Below are positions 35,352 to 44,861 of a stretch of DNA of 64,000 nucleotides, in pieces. Within the stretch, counting starts at the first letter, position 1. Each line of letters begins with the position of its first letter. The notes below the pieces were generated by a model. That model ran no database searches, had not been told where the DNA came from, and saw nothing but the letters and a program-made list of their open reading frames with translations. A program made the position numbers and the translations under genes. The DNA is from Chryseobacterium taiwanense. GTDB taxonomy: Bacteria > Bacteroidota > Bacteroidia > Flavobacteriales > Weeksellaceae. The DNA lies in the NCBI RefSeq assembly GCF_000813825.1, contig NZ_JWTA01000002.1:119040-183039 (forward strand), written 5' to 3'.

Positions 35352-35382
35352 AAAAAAGCCTTCCAATTTGGAAGGCTTTTTA
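35352..35382. terminator. Bidirectional terminator between convergent genes
   Basis: A 12-bp perfect stem AAAAAGCCTTCC/GGAAGGCTTTTT with loop AATTT gives a T run on either strand. It lies between the membrane protein gene (+) and the DEAD-box gene (-). Confidence 0.88.
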
Positions 35383-35383
35383 T

Positions 35384-36694
35384 TTATTTCTTTCTGGTGA
35401 AATTCTTATTCTTAGGCTTTTTAAATCCTACTGAAGCAGTCGGAGAGCTTGGTTTCTTCTTGTTTTTATTAGGTCTTGAAGAAGAATTGTTAGAATTTTG
35501 TGGTCTTCCACTTCCTGCTGCAACCGGTTTATTATTCGAATCTCTCTTCTGGGCAACCAAATTATCTGTATGGAATGGGTGATCCTTTACAATCGGGATT
35601 TTCATTCCAATCAATTTTTCAGTATTTTTTAGATTTAGTAAATCCAAACCATCTACAAACGAAATAGAAGTTCCTTCTGCACCCGCTCTTCCTGTTCTTC
35701 CGATTCTGTGAACATAGGTCTCGGAAACGTCAGAAAGCTCGAAATTCACTACATATTTCAGTTCGTCAATATCAATTCCTCTTGCAGCAATATCGGTTGC
35801 AATCAAGACTCTGGTTTTTCCGGACTTGAAATTATTTAAAGCATTTTGACGGGCATTTTGAGACTTATTTCCATGAATAGCTTCAGTCGTAATATTGTCA
35901 CCTTGAAGTTTTCTCGCGATTTTATCTGCACCATGTTTAGTTCTTGCAAAAACCAGCACAGAATCGGAAATATCGTTCTTTAAAATGTGTGTTAAAAGAT
36001 TTAATTTGTTCTCTTTTTCAACAAAGTAAACAGATTGTTTGATCGTTTCTGCTGTTGAAGAAACTGGTGTAACTTCCACTTTTACAGGATTGTTCAAGAT
36101 AGAATCTGCCAACTTCTGAATTTCAGAAGGCATGGTTGCAGAGAAAAATAAAGTCTGTCTTCTTGGTGGCAAAAGTTTAATAATTCTCTTTACATCATGT
36201 ACAAAACCCATATCAAGCATTCTGTCAGCTTCGTCTAAAACGAAAATTTCAAGATTTTTTAAGCTGATGATTCCCTGAGCGATAAAATCTAATAATCTTC
36301 CCGGAGTGGCTACTAAAATATCAACGCCTTTTCTCAAGGCTGCTTCCTGATTTCCTTGTTTTACCCCTCCGAAAATCACCAAATGCTTCAATGGAAGATG
36401 TTTTCCGTACGCTTTGATATTTTCCTCGATTTGGATTGCCAATTCTCTTGTGGGAGTAAGAATTAACGCTTTTATACTTTTATTATTTCGTAAATCTTTT
36501 TTGGTTAAATTTTGTAAAATTGGAATAGAAAAAGCCGCTGTTTTTCCTGTTCCCGTTTGTGCGCATCCCAAAAAATCTCTCCCCTTCAATATTTCAGGAA
36601 TTGATCTTTCCTGAATCGGAGTAGGGTTGGTATATCCTTGTTCCTCAATTGCTTTTGCAATAGGTTCTATTAAATTTAGATCTGTAAAATTCAA
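35384..36694 (-). CDS. DEAD-box RNA helicase (RhlE-like)
   Basis: This 436-residue helicase starts at a TTG codon giving [21 protein letters not shown]; a TTG at 36730 is also in frame but lies inside a 5' hairpin. It shows the Q motif [18 protein letters not shown] at about 45-52, [28 protein letters not shown] and [10 protein letters not shown]. The C-terminal tail is Asn/Ser/Lys-rich and likely disordered. RhlE/SrmB-type proteins aid ribosome assembly and RNA decay. It is the second such helicase in the window. Confidence 0.92.
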   Translation of the reverse strand: MNFTDLNLIEPIAKAIEEQGYTNPTPIQERSIPEILKGRDFLGCAQTGTGKTAAFSIPILQNLTKKDLRNNKSIKALILTPTRELAIQIEENIKAYGKHLPLKHLVIFGGVKQGNQEAALRKGVDILVATPGRLLDFIAQGIISLKNLEIFVLDEADRMLDMGFVHDVKRIIKLLPPRRQTLFFSATMPSEIQKLADSILNNPVKVEVTPVSSTAETIKQSVYFVEKENKLNLLTHILKNDISDSVLVFARTKHGADKIARKLQGDNITTEAIHGNKSQNARQNALNNFKSGKTRVLIATDIAARGIDIDELKYVVNFELSDVSETYVHRIGRTGRAGAEGTSISFVDGLDLLNLKNTEKLIGMKIPIVKDHPFHTDNLVAQKRDSNNKPVAAGSGRPQNSNNSSSRPNKNKKKPSSPTASVGFKKPKNKNFTRKK

Positions 36695-36720
36695 ATGAAT
36701 TATTTTTAGTTTAAATAAAA

Positions 36721-36741
36721 ATTCCTTCAAAATGAAGGAAT
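36721..36741 (-). promoter_or_regulatory. 5' leader hairpin of the DEAD-box helicase gene
   Basis: ATTCCTTCA-AAA-TGAAGGAAT is a perfect 9-bp inverted repeat immediately downstream of the predicted transcription start. It could form a hairpin at the 5' end of the mRNA. Confidence 0.5.
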
Positions 36742-36750
36742 TATATTTTG

Positions 36751-36758
36751 CAAAGGTA
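36751..36758 (-). promoter_or_regulatory. -7 promoter box of the second DEAD-box helicase gene
   Basis: TACCTTTG on the minus strand is an exact TAnnTTTG match placing the transcript start near 36744. Confidence 0.6.
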
Positions 36759-36779
36759 GCTTAAATATTTTTAAGTGGG

Positions 36780-37271
36780 TTATTTCACTTTTGTCCATTG
36801 TTGGTTGTGTCTCAGATCTTCAAAAAACTTGTACACTTCAATGAGTTTTTCAGTTCCTTTCTTCCCATAGTCTTCTACTTGTTTAGAAGCTCCATCTGCG
36901 AAATTTACTCTAAGGTATGAAGTTGCCATATCAGTTACATTTCTGTTTCCATATTTATCATCAAGATTTTTTACATCTAAATTGTCAAGTAATACTGTGA
37001 GTTTTTTATAATCCTCTTCTTTGATAGTCGCTTTAAAAGTTCCTTCTCTTGGTTTTGAAAACTCAGCTTTTGAAAACTCTTTAGAAAAATTAAAATGTTC
37101 CGCTTCCAACACTGCTGTTCGATCAGGGTTTATGGTGATTTTAAATATAGGACAAGATCCAAAACATGCACCTGCTTCATATTCTATAGTTGAATATTTT
37201 GAAGTGTTTTTTTGAGCTGTGCATGAGAACAAAAGTAATGCTGCAGTGAGAAAGGTGAATAAATATTTCAT
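36780..37271 (-). CDS. DUF6438 lipoprotein
   Basis: The 163-residue protein has a lipoprotein signal (FTFLTAALLLFSC, lipobox Cys17). It also has the DUF6438-type core IEYEAGACFGSCPIFKITINPDRTAVLEAE, in which two Cys residues surround FGS. A helical segment (LDNLDVKNLDDKYGN) and strands follow. The function of the domain is not known. It is transcribed alone; the next 350 bp upstream contain only a small candidate gene. Confidence 0.82.
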   Translation of the reverse strand: MKYLFTFLTAALLLFSCTAQKNTSKYSTIEYEAGACFGSCPIFKITINPDRTAVLEAEHFNFSKEFSKAEFSKPREGTFKATIKEEDYKKLTVLLDNLDVKNLDDKYGNRNVTDMATSYLRVNFADGASKQVEDYGKKGTEKLIEVYKFFEDLRHNQQWTKVK

Positions 37272-37429
37272 AGTTTAAAATTTAAAAAGTTTTCTTTCAA
37301 GAATTGTTCCAAAAAATTAAATGAGAGAAATTGTTTTTAATTTATTAATAAATAATCAATTCTTCATTATGTGAAATAATTATGTAATAAATAGTAAAAA
37401 TTATGTAATTATAATAATACGACTAAAGC

Positions 37430-37437
37430 TATTTTTG
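37430..37437 (+). promoter_or_regulatory. -7 promoter box upstream of a 39-codon frame
   Basis: TATTTTTG matches TAnnTTTG exactly in the 348-bp spacer upstream of the T9SS protein gene. It could serve the small frame, the T9SS gene, or both. Confidence 0.4.
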
Positions 37438-37461
37438 AGGCAATCAAATTAACAGTATTTT

Positions 37462-37581
37462 ATGAAAGAAACCATTACTTCATTGGAGGCATTCTGCTGT
37501 TCCAATACAAACCTTCATTCCTTCCGGAATTTCTCTGTCTTCTCAGATGTATATGTAAATGCTCAATGTGAGTTTAATTAG
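37462..37581 (+). CDS. Possible small protein or leader peptide (39 residues)
   Basis: An ATG 24 bp after an exact -7 box opens a 39-codon frame (MKETITSLEAFCCSNTNL...) that ends 38 bp before the T9SS protein gene. It has three Cys residues and is richer in GC than the flanking spacer. No signal peptide or family is recognised. It could be a leader peptide, a remnant of an older gene, or chance. Confidence 0.25.
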   Translation: MKETITSLEAFCCSNTNLHSFRNFSVFSDVYVNAQCEFN

Positions 37582-37619
37582 AAAAAACTTAATAATCAGT
37601 AATTAAAAATGAAAAATTT

Positions 37620-39122
37620 ATGAACACAAAAAATATTTTTTTATTCCTTTTTTTAAACTTAGGAACAAGTCTGCTTTTTGCTCAAGGAGAAAACGATAAT
37701 TGGTATTTTGGAAATAAAGCGGCAGTCAACTTTTCGAATTCTACGCCTGCAGCTATAACTAACAGTGCTATGGAAACTATGGAAGCTTGTGGTTCTGTAA
37801 GTGATAGCAATGGAAATCTACTTTTTTATATGAGTCCTGAAAGTATCTGGAACAGGGATAATCAGATAATGACTAATGGAAATCTGGTTTCCTATATGGA
37901 TACGGCTCAACAACTTGCGATTGTGAAAAATCCAGCAAATGATAACCAGTATTATGTATTTACAACTGGAGTAGGTGGTATTGTAACATCTACTTATCGA
38001 ATCAATTATTCAATTGTTGATATGAGTCTGGGGAATATTGGGACTAATGGAAACCCTCTTGGAGAAGTATTATACCGATTTAAGCAAATTCCTGTGTTGG
38101 ATGATGCAGGTAATCTGTTTACTTCTGAAGCGATAACTATTGTTCCTAATACAGATGGAGTTTCATATTGGGTATTAATTCCGAATGATAAAAGGTTATT
38201 TGCTTATCGTCTTGATGCTAATGGCTTTGATAATGGAAATCCTGTGATCAGTAATCTTAATCTCCCGATAAGTGGTAATCATTATGCTATAAAAGCCTCT
38301 CCAAAAGTTTATTATAGTAATTATACCCATTATATATGTATTTCTCCATGGGCAGATACTTATGCCGGCTTCACTTTGCCGGATAATTATTTTACCAACC
38401 AGGTATATTCTTTTAACGCTGCAACAGGTGAGATTGCTCCAGATTTTTATCTGGAAGCAAATGCATTAAGAACCTATTCGGCTGAGTTTAATAGAGATGC
38501 TTCTGTACTTTTTTTAGGAGCTCATGACCTTTATGCTGTTGATTTAAATAATTCATTTGGTACATCAGTTAATTATATGATGGTCTATGATAATCCTCAG
38601 CCTTATTCTTCAGGTACGGGTATGGCTATCCAGAGAAATGCAAAAGATGATATTTATTTCAGCAAGAATTTTCAATTGTATTTAGCTCAGATACTAAAGC
38701 CAGATGTATTTGGACCGGGTATTGGATATGATCTGAATGCAATATATTTAGGCGGTACAGGAAATACTGAATCAGGATTACCTCAGTTAATTCCGTCATT
38801 AGATTTAGAAGGTCACAGAACGATGCTTAAACAGTCAAATCCTAATCAAAAAAGAATGGTTTTAATGTTGGATCAAGAGGAAAGAAAACAAAGATTACAG
38901 ATGAAAAATATAGACATCTATCCTAATCCTGTTTCTGATCTTCTTACAATTAAAACTGATTTGAAAGTAGAAAATGTAAATGTTAATGATATTTCAGGGA
39001 AAAATATGAATGTAACTCTTCGTGATAATAAAGTAGATGTAAGAAATCTTCCTGCAGGATCTTATATCATTACTATTGAAACAAAAGAAGGAAGAACCAC
39101 TAAGAAATTTATTAAAAAATAA
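37620..39122 (+). CDS. T9SS type A sorting domain-containing secreted protein
   Basis: This 500-residue protein has a signal peptide (IFLFLFLNLGTSLLFAQ) and a beta-propeller-like body beginning NWYFGNKAAVNFSN, with repeated strands such as YYVFTTGVGG and SYWVLIPNDKRLFAYRLDANG. A C-terminal type A sorting domain closes it (IYPNPVSDLLTIKT ... ISGKNM ... LPAGSYIITIETKEG). It should pass through the type IX secretion system to the cell surface or medium, with the last 80 or so residues removed. Ligand or substrate unknown. Transcribed alone with a terminator. Confidence 0.9.
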   Translation: MNTKNIFLFLFLNLGTSLLFAQGENDNWYFGNKAAVNFSNSTPAAITNSAMETMEACGSVSDSNGNLLFYMSPESIWNRDNQIMTNGNLVSYMDTAQQLAIVKNPANDNQYYVFTTGVGGIVTSTYRINYSIVDMSLGNIGTNGNPLGEVLYRFKQIPVLDDAGNLFTSEAITIVPNTDGVSYWVLIPNDKRLFAYRLDANGFDNGNPVISNLNLPISGNHYAIKASPKVYYSNYTHYICISPWADTYAGFTLPDNYFTNQVYSFNAATGEIAPDFYLEANALRTYSAEFNRDASVLFLGAHDLYAVDLNNSFGTSVNYMMVYDNPQPYSSGTGMAIQRNAKDDIYFSKNFQLYLAQILKPDVFGPGIGYDLNAIYLGGTGNTESGLPQLIPSLDLEGHRTMLKQSNPNQKRMVLMLDQEERKQRLQMKNIDIYPNPVSDLLTIKTDLKVENVNVNDISGKNMNVTLRDNKVDVRNLPAGSYIITIETKEGRTTKKFIKK

Positions 39123-39145
39123 ATTCACTTTAAATTTTAGAGTAA

Positions 39146-39180
39146 AAAAGGAGAAACATACTGTTTCTCCTTTTGTATTT
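39146..39180. terminator. Bidirectional terminator between T9SS protein gene and obgE
   Basis: A 12-bp perfect stem AAAAGGAGAAAC/GTTTCTCCTTTT with loop ATACT, with T-rich flanks on both strands, lies between convergent genes. Confidence 0.85.
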
Positions 39181-39199
39181 TATTTAAGTATCTGGTTTT

Positions 39200-40183
39200 C
39201 TATCCATGCAATTGTTTCCAGATCGCATCCTTTAATTCCACAAGACCTTCACCTGTAACTCCTGAGAAAAACAAAGGCTGTTTATTTTCAGGGAATTCGG
39301 CAGAGATTTCTTTTTTCAGTTCATCATCCAAAAGATCGGCCTTTGAAACAGAAACGATAAAATCTTTATCCAATAATTCAGGATTATATTCTTTCAGCTC
39401 GTTTTCCAAAATTTTAAACTCCTGGAAATGATCTTCAGAATCCGCAGGAATTAAAAATAATAGAATTGAATTTCTTTCAATATGTCTTAAGAATCTGTGT
39501 CCTAAACCTTTACCTTCTGCGGCGCCTTCAATAATTCCCGGAATATCTGCCATTACAAAAGATTTATAATTTCTGTAATCAACGATTCCTAGGTTTGGAG
39601 TTAAAGTGGTAAATGCGTAATTGGCAATTTTTGGTTTTGCAGCAGAAACAGACGCTAATAAAGTAGATTTTCCAGCATTAGGGAAACCAACAAGACCTAC
39701 ATCAGCTAAAATTTTAAGTTCGAAAACGACATAACCTTCCTGTCCGTCCATTCCCGGTTGTGCAAATCTAGGCGTTTGGTTGGTAGAAGATTTGAAATAC
39801 TCATTTCCTTTTCCACCCATTCCTCCTTCCATCAGGATGATTTCCTGACCATCTTCCATAATTTCACCGATGATTTCACCGTCTTCATTTTTAGCGATAG
39901 TCCCGATGGGAACTTCGATGTAAACATCTGCTCCGTAAGCTCCTGTTAATTGGTTTTTACCTCCGTTTTCACCACGTTCAGCTTTTACGTGACGGGTATA
40001 ACGAAGGGGCAGTAAAGTCCATTCATTGCCATTTCCTTTCATAATGATGTGTCCTCCACGACCTCCGTCTCCACCATCGGGACCACCTTTAGGAATATAC
40101 TTTTCACGGCGAAGATGCGCAGAACCTGCACCTCCATGACCGCTTTTACAATGAATCTTTACGTAATCTACAAAATTTGACAT
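39200..40183 (-). CDS. obgE: GTPase ObgE/CgtA
   Basis: The 327-residue GTPase has the Gly-rich Obg fold (about 1-158; [26 protein letters not shown]), then G1 GFPNAGKST at 166-174, the G2 Thr in TTLTPNLG, G3 [12 protein letters not shown] and G4 SKADLLD. Obg proteins bind the large ribosomal subunit and couple GTP levels to ribosome assembly and growth. The C-terminal OCT domain of some relatives is absent, as is usual in this phylum. It lies downstream of adk, separated by a repeat-rich spacer. Confidence 0.95.
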   Translation of the reverse strand: MSNFVDYVKIHCKSGHGGAGSAHLRREKYIPKGGPDGGDGGRGGHIIMKGNGNEWTLLPLRYTRHVKAERGENGGKNQLTGAYGADVYIEVPIGTIAKNEDGEIIGEIMEDGQEIILMEGGMGGKGNEYFKSSTNQTPRFAQPGMDGQEGYVVFELKILADVGLVGFPNAGKSTLLASVSAAKPKIANYAFTTLTPNLGIVDYRNYKSFVMADIPGIIEGAAEGKGLGHRFLRHIERNSILLFLIPADSEDHFQEFKILENELKEYNPELLDKDFIVSVSKADLLDDELKKEISAEFPENKQPLFFSGVTGEGLVELKDAIWKQLHG

Positions 40184-40186
40184 TTC

Positions 40187-40260
40187 TTATAATTATGAGT
40201 TATGAGTTATGAATTATGAGTATGAATTTTAAAAACTTATAACTCATCACCCATAACTTT
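40187..40260. repeat. Short tandem and inverted AT-rich repeat between adk and obgE
   Basis: Iterated units like ATTATGAGTTATGAGTTATG are followed by a partly complementary stretch (ACTTATAACTCATCACCCAT). It can fold on itself and resembles interspersed spacer repeats seen in related genomes. Confidence 0.5.
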
Positions 40261-40263
40261 TAA

Positions 40264-40842
40264 CTATTTTACTTTTTCTACTTCAGCGAAAAGCTTTTCA
40301 GAGATTTCGTTGATGTCTCCAACACCGTTGATCTCTACATACTTACCTTGTTGTTTGTAAAGCTCGGCTACTTCAGCTGTTTTTGCGTAGTATTCTTTTA
40401 TTCTGTTTTCAATGATTTCTACATTGCTGTCATCAGATCTTCCGCTGATTTCTCCTCTTTTTAATAGTCTTTCAACCAAAATAGTATCTTCCACTACCAA
40501 AGAAAGACAAACGTCTATCTCATCATTTAATTCCTCTTTTACGATTTTTTCCAAAGCCTCTGTCTGAACAGCAGTTCTTGGATATCCGTCGAAAATAAAT
40601 CCTGCAGCATCGGTCGGTTTTCTGATTTCGTCAATCAGCATATCTGTTGTTACCTGATCCGGAACCAATTCTCCTTTATCGATGTAAGATTTTGCTAGTT
40701 TCCCAAGTTCAGTATCATTTTTCATGTTGAATCTGAAAAGATCACCTGTTGAGATTTGCTTTAAATTGAATTTCTCGATTAAGTTTTGAGCTTGAGTTCC
40801 TTTTCCACTTCCTGGAGGGCCGAACAGAACAATGTTTATCAT
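40264..40842 (-). CDS. adk: Adenylate kinase (short LID form)
   Basis: The 192-residue kinase balances AMP, ADP and ATP. It has the P-loop GPPGSGKGT at residues 8-16, STGDLFR, FDGYPRTAVQTEAL, the short lid RLLKRGEISGRSDDS, and no zinc-binding insert. The preferred start is MINIVLFGPPG; an in-frame ATG 21 bases upstream would add MPKRNNI. It lies between hpt and obgE on the same strand, a purine/growth-related neighbourhood. Confidence 0.95.
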   Translation of the reverse strand: MINIVLFGPPGSGKGTQAQNLIEKFNLKQISTGDLFRFNMKNDTELGKLAKSYIDKGELVPDQVTTDMLIDEIRKPTDAAGFIFDGYPRTAVQTEALEKIVKEELNDEIDVCLSLVVEDTILVERLLKRGEISGRSDDSNVEIIENRIKEYYAKTAEVAELYKQQGKYVEINGVGDINEISEKLFAEVEKVK

Positions 40843-40964
40843 AATGTTGTTTCGCTTAGGCAATCAGCATTTGAGTTTGCTTTCAGCTTTTTTAAGTTAT
40901 TATTAAATGTATTTCTTTATTTTACTTTTTAAGCTAAAAGCTATCAGCTAATAGCCAACAGCGT

Positions 40965-41519
40965 TTAATGGTTGATTTGTCCGTCTTCTAATTGGTATAA
41001 ATTCGATAAGTTTCTACCTAATTCATCGTAATCCAATCCGTAGCCTAAAACAAATTTGTTTGGAATCTCTTTTCCAATATAATCCAGTTTGAAATCTTTC
41101 TTATACACTTCCGGTTTCAATAGGAAAGAAGCTAGTTTTACAGATTTCGGACGCTGAGTTTCCTTAAAATATTTGAAAAGACTTTCAACAGTATTTCCAG
41201 TGTCTACAATATCTTCTACAAGAATAATATGACGGTCTTTTACGTCTTTCGTTAATTCCATTTTCTGGTAAACAATTCCTGTAGACTCAGTTCCTACATA
41301 AGAACTCATTTGGATGAAAGCAATTTCACATTCTCCCGGATAATGTTTCAAAAGGTCTGAAAAGAACATGATTACTCCGTTCAAAACCCCAATAAAAACA
41401 GGAACTTCATCCTTATAATCTTCATAAATTTTTAAAGCCGTAGCTTTTACAATCTCCTGAATCTCGGCATCCTTCAAATAAGGAACAAAAGTTTTGTCGT
41501 GAACTTTAATACTCTCCAT
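40965..41519 (-). CDS. hpt: Hypoxanthine phosphoribosyltransferase
   Basis: This 184-residue salvage enzyme joins hypoxanthine or guanine to PRPP. It carries the PRPP-binding signature HIILVEDIVDTGNTVESL near residues 94-111, FIGVLNGVIMFFSDLL early, and VLGYGLDYDELGRNL near the C terminus, which contacts the purine. It is expressed from a promoter with an exact -7 box directly upstream. Confidence 0.94.
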   Translation of the reverse strand: MESIKVHDKTFVPYLKDAEIQEIVKATALKIYEDYKDEVPVFIGVLNGVIMFFSDLLKHYPGECEIAFIQMSSYVGTESTGIVYQKMELTKDVKDRHIILVEDIVDTGNTVESLFKYFKETQRPKSVKLASFLLKPEVYKKDFKLDYIGKEIPNKFVLGYGLDYDELGRNLSNLYQLEDGQINH

Positions 41520-41538
41520 AAAAATTTTTAGTAGGCTG

Positions 41539-41546
41539 CAAAGTTA
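41539..41546 (-). promoter_or_regulatory. -7 promoter box of hpt
   Basis: TAACTTTG on the minus strand matches TAnnTTTG exactly, 19 bp upstream of the hpt ATG. Confidence 0.65.
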
Positions 41547-41639
41547 CGGATTTTTGATGAAAATATTTTATTGGATTTAAGACTTTGATAATCTGTGTTG
41601 TTGTTTAAATATGAATCTCCATAAATATTTTCAAAATAT

Positions 41640-41945
41640 CTCTATAACTGTCGTCCTCTGTGTTATTCTTGCCGATGCGTAGCGAAAAATCTATTCTAAA
41701 ATATTCTTTGGAATAATTTTATGAGATTGTTTCGTCACTTCGTTCCTCGCAATGACAACGTTGCTAAAATTCCCATCCTTTGGAGGGGTGGCGAAAATTT
41801 CAAAGAAATTTTTGACGGGGTGGTTTTATTTTCAATTTTTTTATATCACAACTTTCATGGAGTTTATCATTCCGTAGGAATCTAAACACAGATTTATAAT
41901 AATTATGTTTCTAATAATAAGTCGAGATTCCCACGGAATGACAAA
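41640..41945. repeat. Spacer of interspersed-repeat-like sequence between hpt and the ABC-F gene
   Basis: The 668-bp spacer holds no credible gene. At 41868-41883 and 41925-41940 lie 16-base arms (CATTCCGTAGGAATCT and its complement, 15 of 16 paired) around an AT-rich loop. Upstream are phrases such as TCGTCACTTCGTTCCTCGCA that look like fragments of other dispersed repeats. The layout suggests several REP-like elements side by side. Confidence 0.55.
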
Positions 41946-42069
41946 CTTTGCAATGATCTCAAACTTTGAAAAGAATTACTAAAATCCTAGCCCCGATTGT
42001 AGAGAAAATCCTTTTTGAAAAAAAGATTGTAACGGAAAGCGGGAAAAAGCTTCAAAAAATAAATTTCCC

Positions 42070-42077
42070 TATCTTTG
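42070..42077 (+). promoter_or_regulatory. -7 promoter box of the ABC-F gene
   Basis: TATCTTTG matches TAnnTTTG exactly and predicts a 5' leader of about 110 bases before the ATG at 42188. Confidence 0.6.
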
Positions 42078-42187
42078 CAATTCACAAAACCCAAAATATC
42101 AGGATGTAGGATACAATTTCTTTCAGATTTTATAAACAATAACAACCAAAGTTATTGCAGTTTTAATTTTAATTACAGAAAGAAATT

Positions 42188-43777
42188 ATGTTTTTTTTAC
42201 ACAATATATCCTTTGGGTTTCCAGCGGGAAATCTGCTATTTAATTCTATCAACTTAACGATACAAACTCACTCAAAATCGGCTTTGGTCGGAAGTAACGG
42301 CATGGGAAAATCTACCTTACTGAAAATCATGACGAATGAAATTGAACCTTTGGAAGGTAATATTAATATTCAAGGTGATTTGTTTTATGTTCCACAGATG
42401 TTTGGCAATTTTAATGATTTAACGATTGCCGAATGTTTGAAAATTGATAAAAAACTAGAATCTCTTCAAAAAATTACGAGTGGGGAAGTGGATGAAATTT
42501 ATTTTGAAACATTGAATGACGATTGGGACATCGAAGAACGTTGTCAACAGGCGTTACAATACTGGAAACTCGAAAATTTAGATTTAAACCAAAAATTAAA
42601 AAGTCTGAGTGGCGGACAAAAAACAAAAGTTTTTCTTGCAGGAATTCAAATCAACCAGCCTGAAATTATTTTACTGGACGAACCGACGAATCATCTCGAT
42701 CCGGAAGGTAGAAATCTCTTGTATGATTTTATTGAAAAAACGATTTCAACCGTTGTGATTGTCAGTCATGATCGTACTTTGCTGAATTTGGTCGATACAA
42801 TTTTTGAACTGAGTAATCAGGGAATTTCAGCGTATGGAGGAAATTATGACTTTTATGCCGAGCAAAAAGAGATTGAAAATGAATCTTTGCAAAACGATAT
42901 TCATTCTAAAGAACGGGCGCTGAAAAAAGCGAAAGAAAAGGAACGAGAAACGATCGAACGAAAGCAAAAACTCGATGCGCGAGGAAAAGGTAAGCAGGAA
43001 AAATCGGGTGTCGCGAGAATTATGATGAATACATTACGGAATAATGCCGAGAAAAATTCTTCAAAATTAAAGTCTGTTCATGCTGAGAAAATCAATGATA
43101 TTTCCGGTGATTTGCGGGATTTGCGTTCGTCGGTAAGACATGCGGATCAGATGAAAGTGAATTTTAATGATTCGAATTTACATTCGGGGAAAATTTTGAT
43201 TTCGGCGGAGGAAATTAATTTTAAGTATGATGAAGAAAATCTTTGGAAAGAAAACTTCAATCTTGAAATCCGAAGTGGTGACAGAATTTCGATTAAAGGT
43301 TCAAATGGTTCAGGAAAAACAACTTTAATAAAGCTGTTGTTAGGAGATTTACAGCCTTCTGTCGGAACAATTTCGAGGTCGGATTTTCAGCCGATTTATA
43401 TTGATCAGGAATATTCTTTGATTGATAAACAGGCAACGATTTATGATTTTGCTCAACAATTCAACGACAATGCATTACAGGAATCTGAAGTGAAAACCTT
43501 ATTGTCAAGATTTTTATTCGGAAAGGAAACCTGGGACAAAAAATGCGATGTTCTGAGTGGTGGAGAACGATTGCGATTGCTACTGTGCGGACTTTCAATC
43601 AGCAATAAAGCTCCCCATATGATGATACTCGATGAACCGACGAATAATTTAGACCTTCAAAATGTGGAAATTCTCACGAATTCTATTAAGGATTATCATG
43701 GAACTTTGGTGGTGATTTCGCATGATGAAGTGTTTTTGGAGGAGATTAAGATAGATCGGGAAGTAAAACTAGTTTAG
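42188..43777 (+). CDS. ABC-F family ATP-binding protein
   Basis: The 529-residue soluble protein has two ABC modules. The first has Walker A GSNGMGKST near 37, signature LSGGQKTKV and ILLDEPTNHLDPEG. The second has GSNGSGKTT, LSGGERLRL and MILDEPTNNLDLQN. They are joined by a charged linker (KEIENESLQNDIHSKERALKKAKEKERE). There are no membrane spans. ABC-F proteins bind the ribosomal E site to resolve stalling or protect from antibiotics. The long 5' leader could host attenuation, but none was identified. Its last 150 bases are duplicated beyond the next gene. Confidence 0.92.
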   Translation: MFFLHNISFGFPAGNLLFNSINLTIQTHSKSALVGSNGMGKSTLLKIMTNEIEPLEGNINIQGDLFYVPQMFGNFNDLTIAECLKIDKKLESLQKITSGEVDEIYFETLNDDWDIEERCQQALQYWKLENLDLNQKLKSLSGGQKTKVFLAGIQINQPEIILLDEPTNHLDPEGRNLLYDFIEKTISTVVIVSHDRTLLNLVDTIFELSNQGISAYGGNYDFYAEQKEIENESLQNDIHSKERALKKAKEKERETIERKQKLDARGKGKQEKSGVARIMMNTLRNNAEKNSSKLKSVHAEKINDISGDLRDLRSSVRHADQMKVNFNDSNLHSGKILISAEEINFKYDEENLWKENFNLEIRSGDRISIKGSNGSGKTTLIKLLLGDLQPSVGTISRSDFQPIYIDQEYSLIDKQATIYDFAQQFNDNALQESEVKTLLSRFLFGKETWDKKCDVLSGGERLRLLLCGLSISNKAPHMMILDEPTNNLDLQNVEILTNSIKDYHGTLVVISHDEVFLEEIKIDREVKLV

Positions 43778-43856
43778 AGGATGGTGCTTATATTCAAAAG
43801 GAAAGTAAGAACGGCCTTTAAGAGCCTAAAATTATCATAATAAAGATCCTGGATGA

Positions 43857-44819
43857 TTATATCTGGGATTTTGTTTTATTTTCTAAAAAGATGTTTCTTT
43901 TTAAAATCCAGCCATAAATTTCATTCAGGACTTCTTCTCGTATTTTCTCATTTAAAATCTCATGACGCATTTCGGGATAGATTTTTACCTCTACATTTTG
44001 AAAACCATCAGCTTTTAAATTGTTGACAGTATGCATCACTCCTTTACCAAAATCACCAATTGGATCATTCTGTCCGCTTATGAATAAAAAAGGAAATGAC
44101 TTAGCAATAGAAGAAGCCCAGTTTCTTGCGGTAGCTTTTTTATAAATGGTAAATAAAGTATAAAAAGCATTATTGGTGAAAGGAATTCCGCAAAGCTCAT
44201 CCTGTTCAAAAGCTTTTTTGTTTTCAGGATTGATACTTAGCCAACTGGTTTTACTGAAATCTTTATCCTTTTTAAAATGTCGGTTATTGACACTTGTAAA
44301 AACAGAATTTAAAAAAGTACGATGACGGGGTGAGATAGCATTAGCCAATGATAAATAGGCTATCAAAATATTTATTCCAGATAAAGGTCCGCCAGTTCCT
44401 GTAATGATTGCTCCTGAAAATTTGTTACTTGCCTTTTGAAGAAGACAGCGGGTGATAAAGGATCCCATAGAATGTCCCAAGATAAAATGCGGAACATCCG
44501 GAAACTGCTCTGCAAGATGATTAGCCATCATTTCTGAATCTGCAATAAGTCTTTCATCAGGTTTTTCAAGTTGGAAAAAACCCATATCCTTTTTCTCTTT
44601 TATCGATTTTCCATGTCCTAAATGATCATATGTCAATACAGCAATCCCATGAGCTGCAAAATATTCTGCAATCTCTGCATATCTTTCGCTGTGTTCCTGC
44701 ATGCCGTGAACAATAAGCAGAGTTGCTTTTGTCGTTTCAGGAGAAAACAGAGTGTAAAAAAGCTTTGACTCATTGTTTATTTTTGATGAGAGGTAGGCTG
44801 TGGTTTGGGATACTGACAT
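43857..44819 (-). CDS. Alpha/beta hydrolase, monoacylglycerol-lipase-like
   Basis: The 320-residue cytosolic hydrolase has LLIVHGMQEHSERY (oxyanion region), the nucleophile elbow LGHSMGSF, an Asp in ISGQNDPIGDFG and the catalytic His in YPEMRHEILNE, matching the serine aminopeptidase S33/hydrolase_4 group with monoglyceride lipases. The substrate is probably a lipid ester (inference). It is flanked by the ABC-F gene and by a duplicated fragment of that gene's 3' end, suggesting that the locus arose by insertion or recombination. Confidence 0.88.
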   Translation of the reverse strand: MSVSQTTAYLSSKINNESKLFYTLFSPETTKATLLIVHGMQEHSERYAEIAEYFAAHGIAVLTYDHLGHGKSIKEKKDMGFFQLEKPDERLIADSEMMANHLAEQFPDVPHFILGHSMGSFITRCLLQKASNKFSGAIITGTGGPLSGINILIAYLSLANAISPRHRTFLNSVFTSVNNRHFKKDKDFSKTSWLSINPENKKAFEQDELCGIPFTNNAFYTLFTIYKKATARNWASSIAKSFPFLFISGQNDPIGDFGKGVMHTVNNLKADGFQNVEVKIYPEMRHEILNEKIREEVLNEIYGWILKRNIFLENKTKSQI

Positions 44820-44861
44820 TAAGAGCTTATTTAGATGCTAATCAAAGATATGGAATACTAT

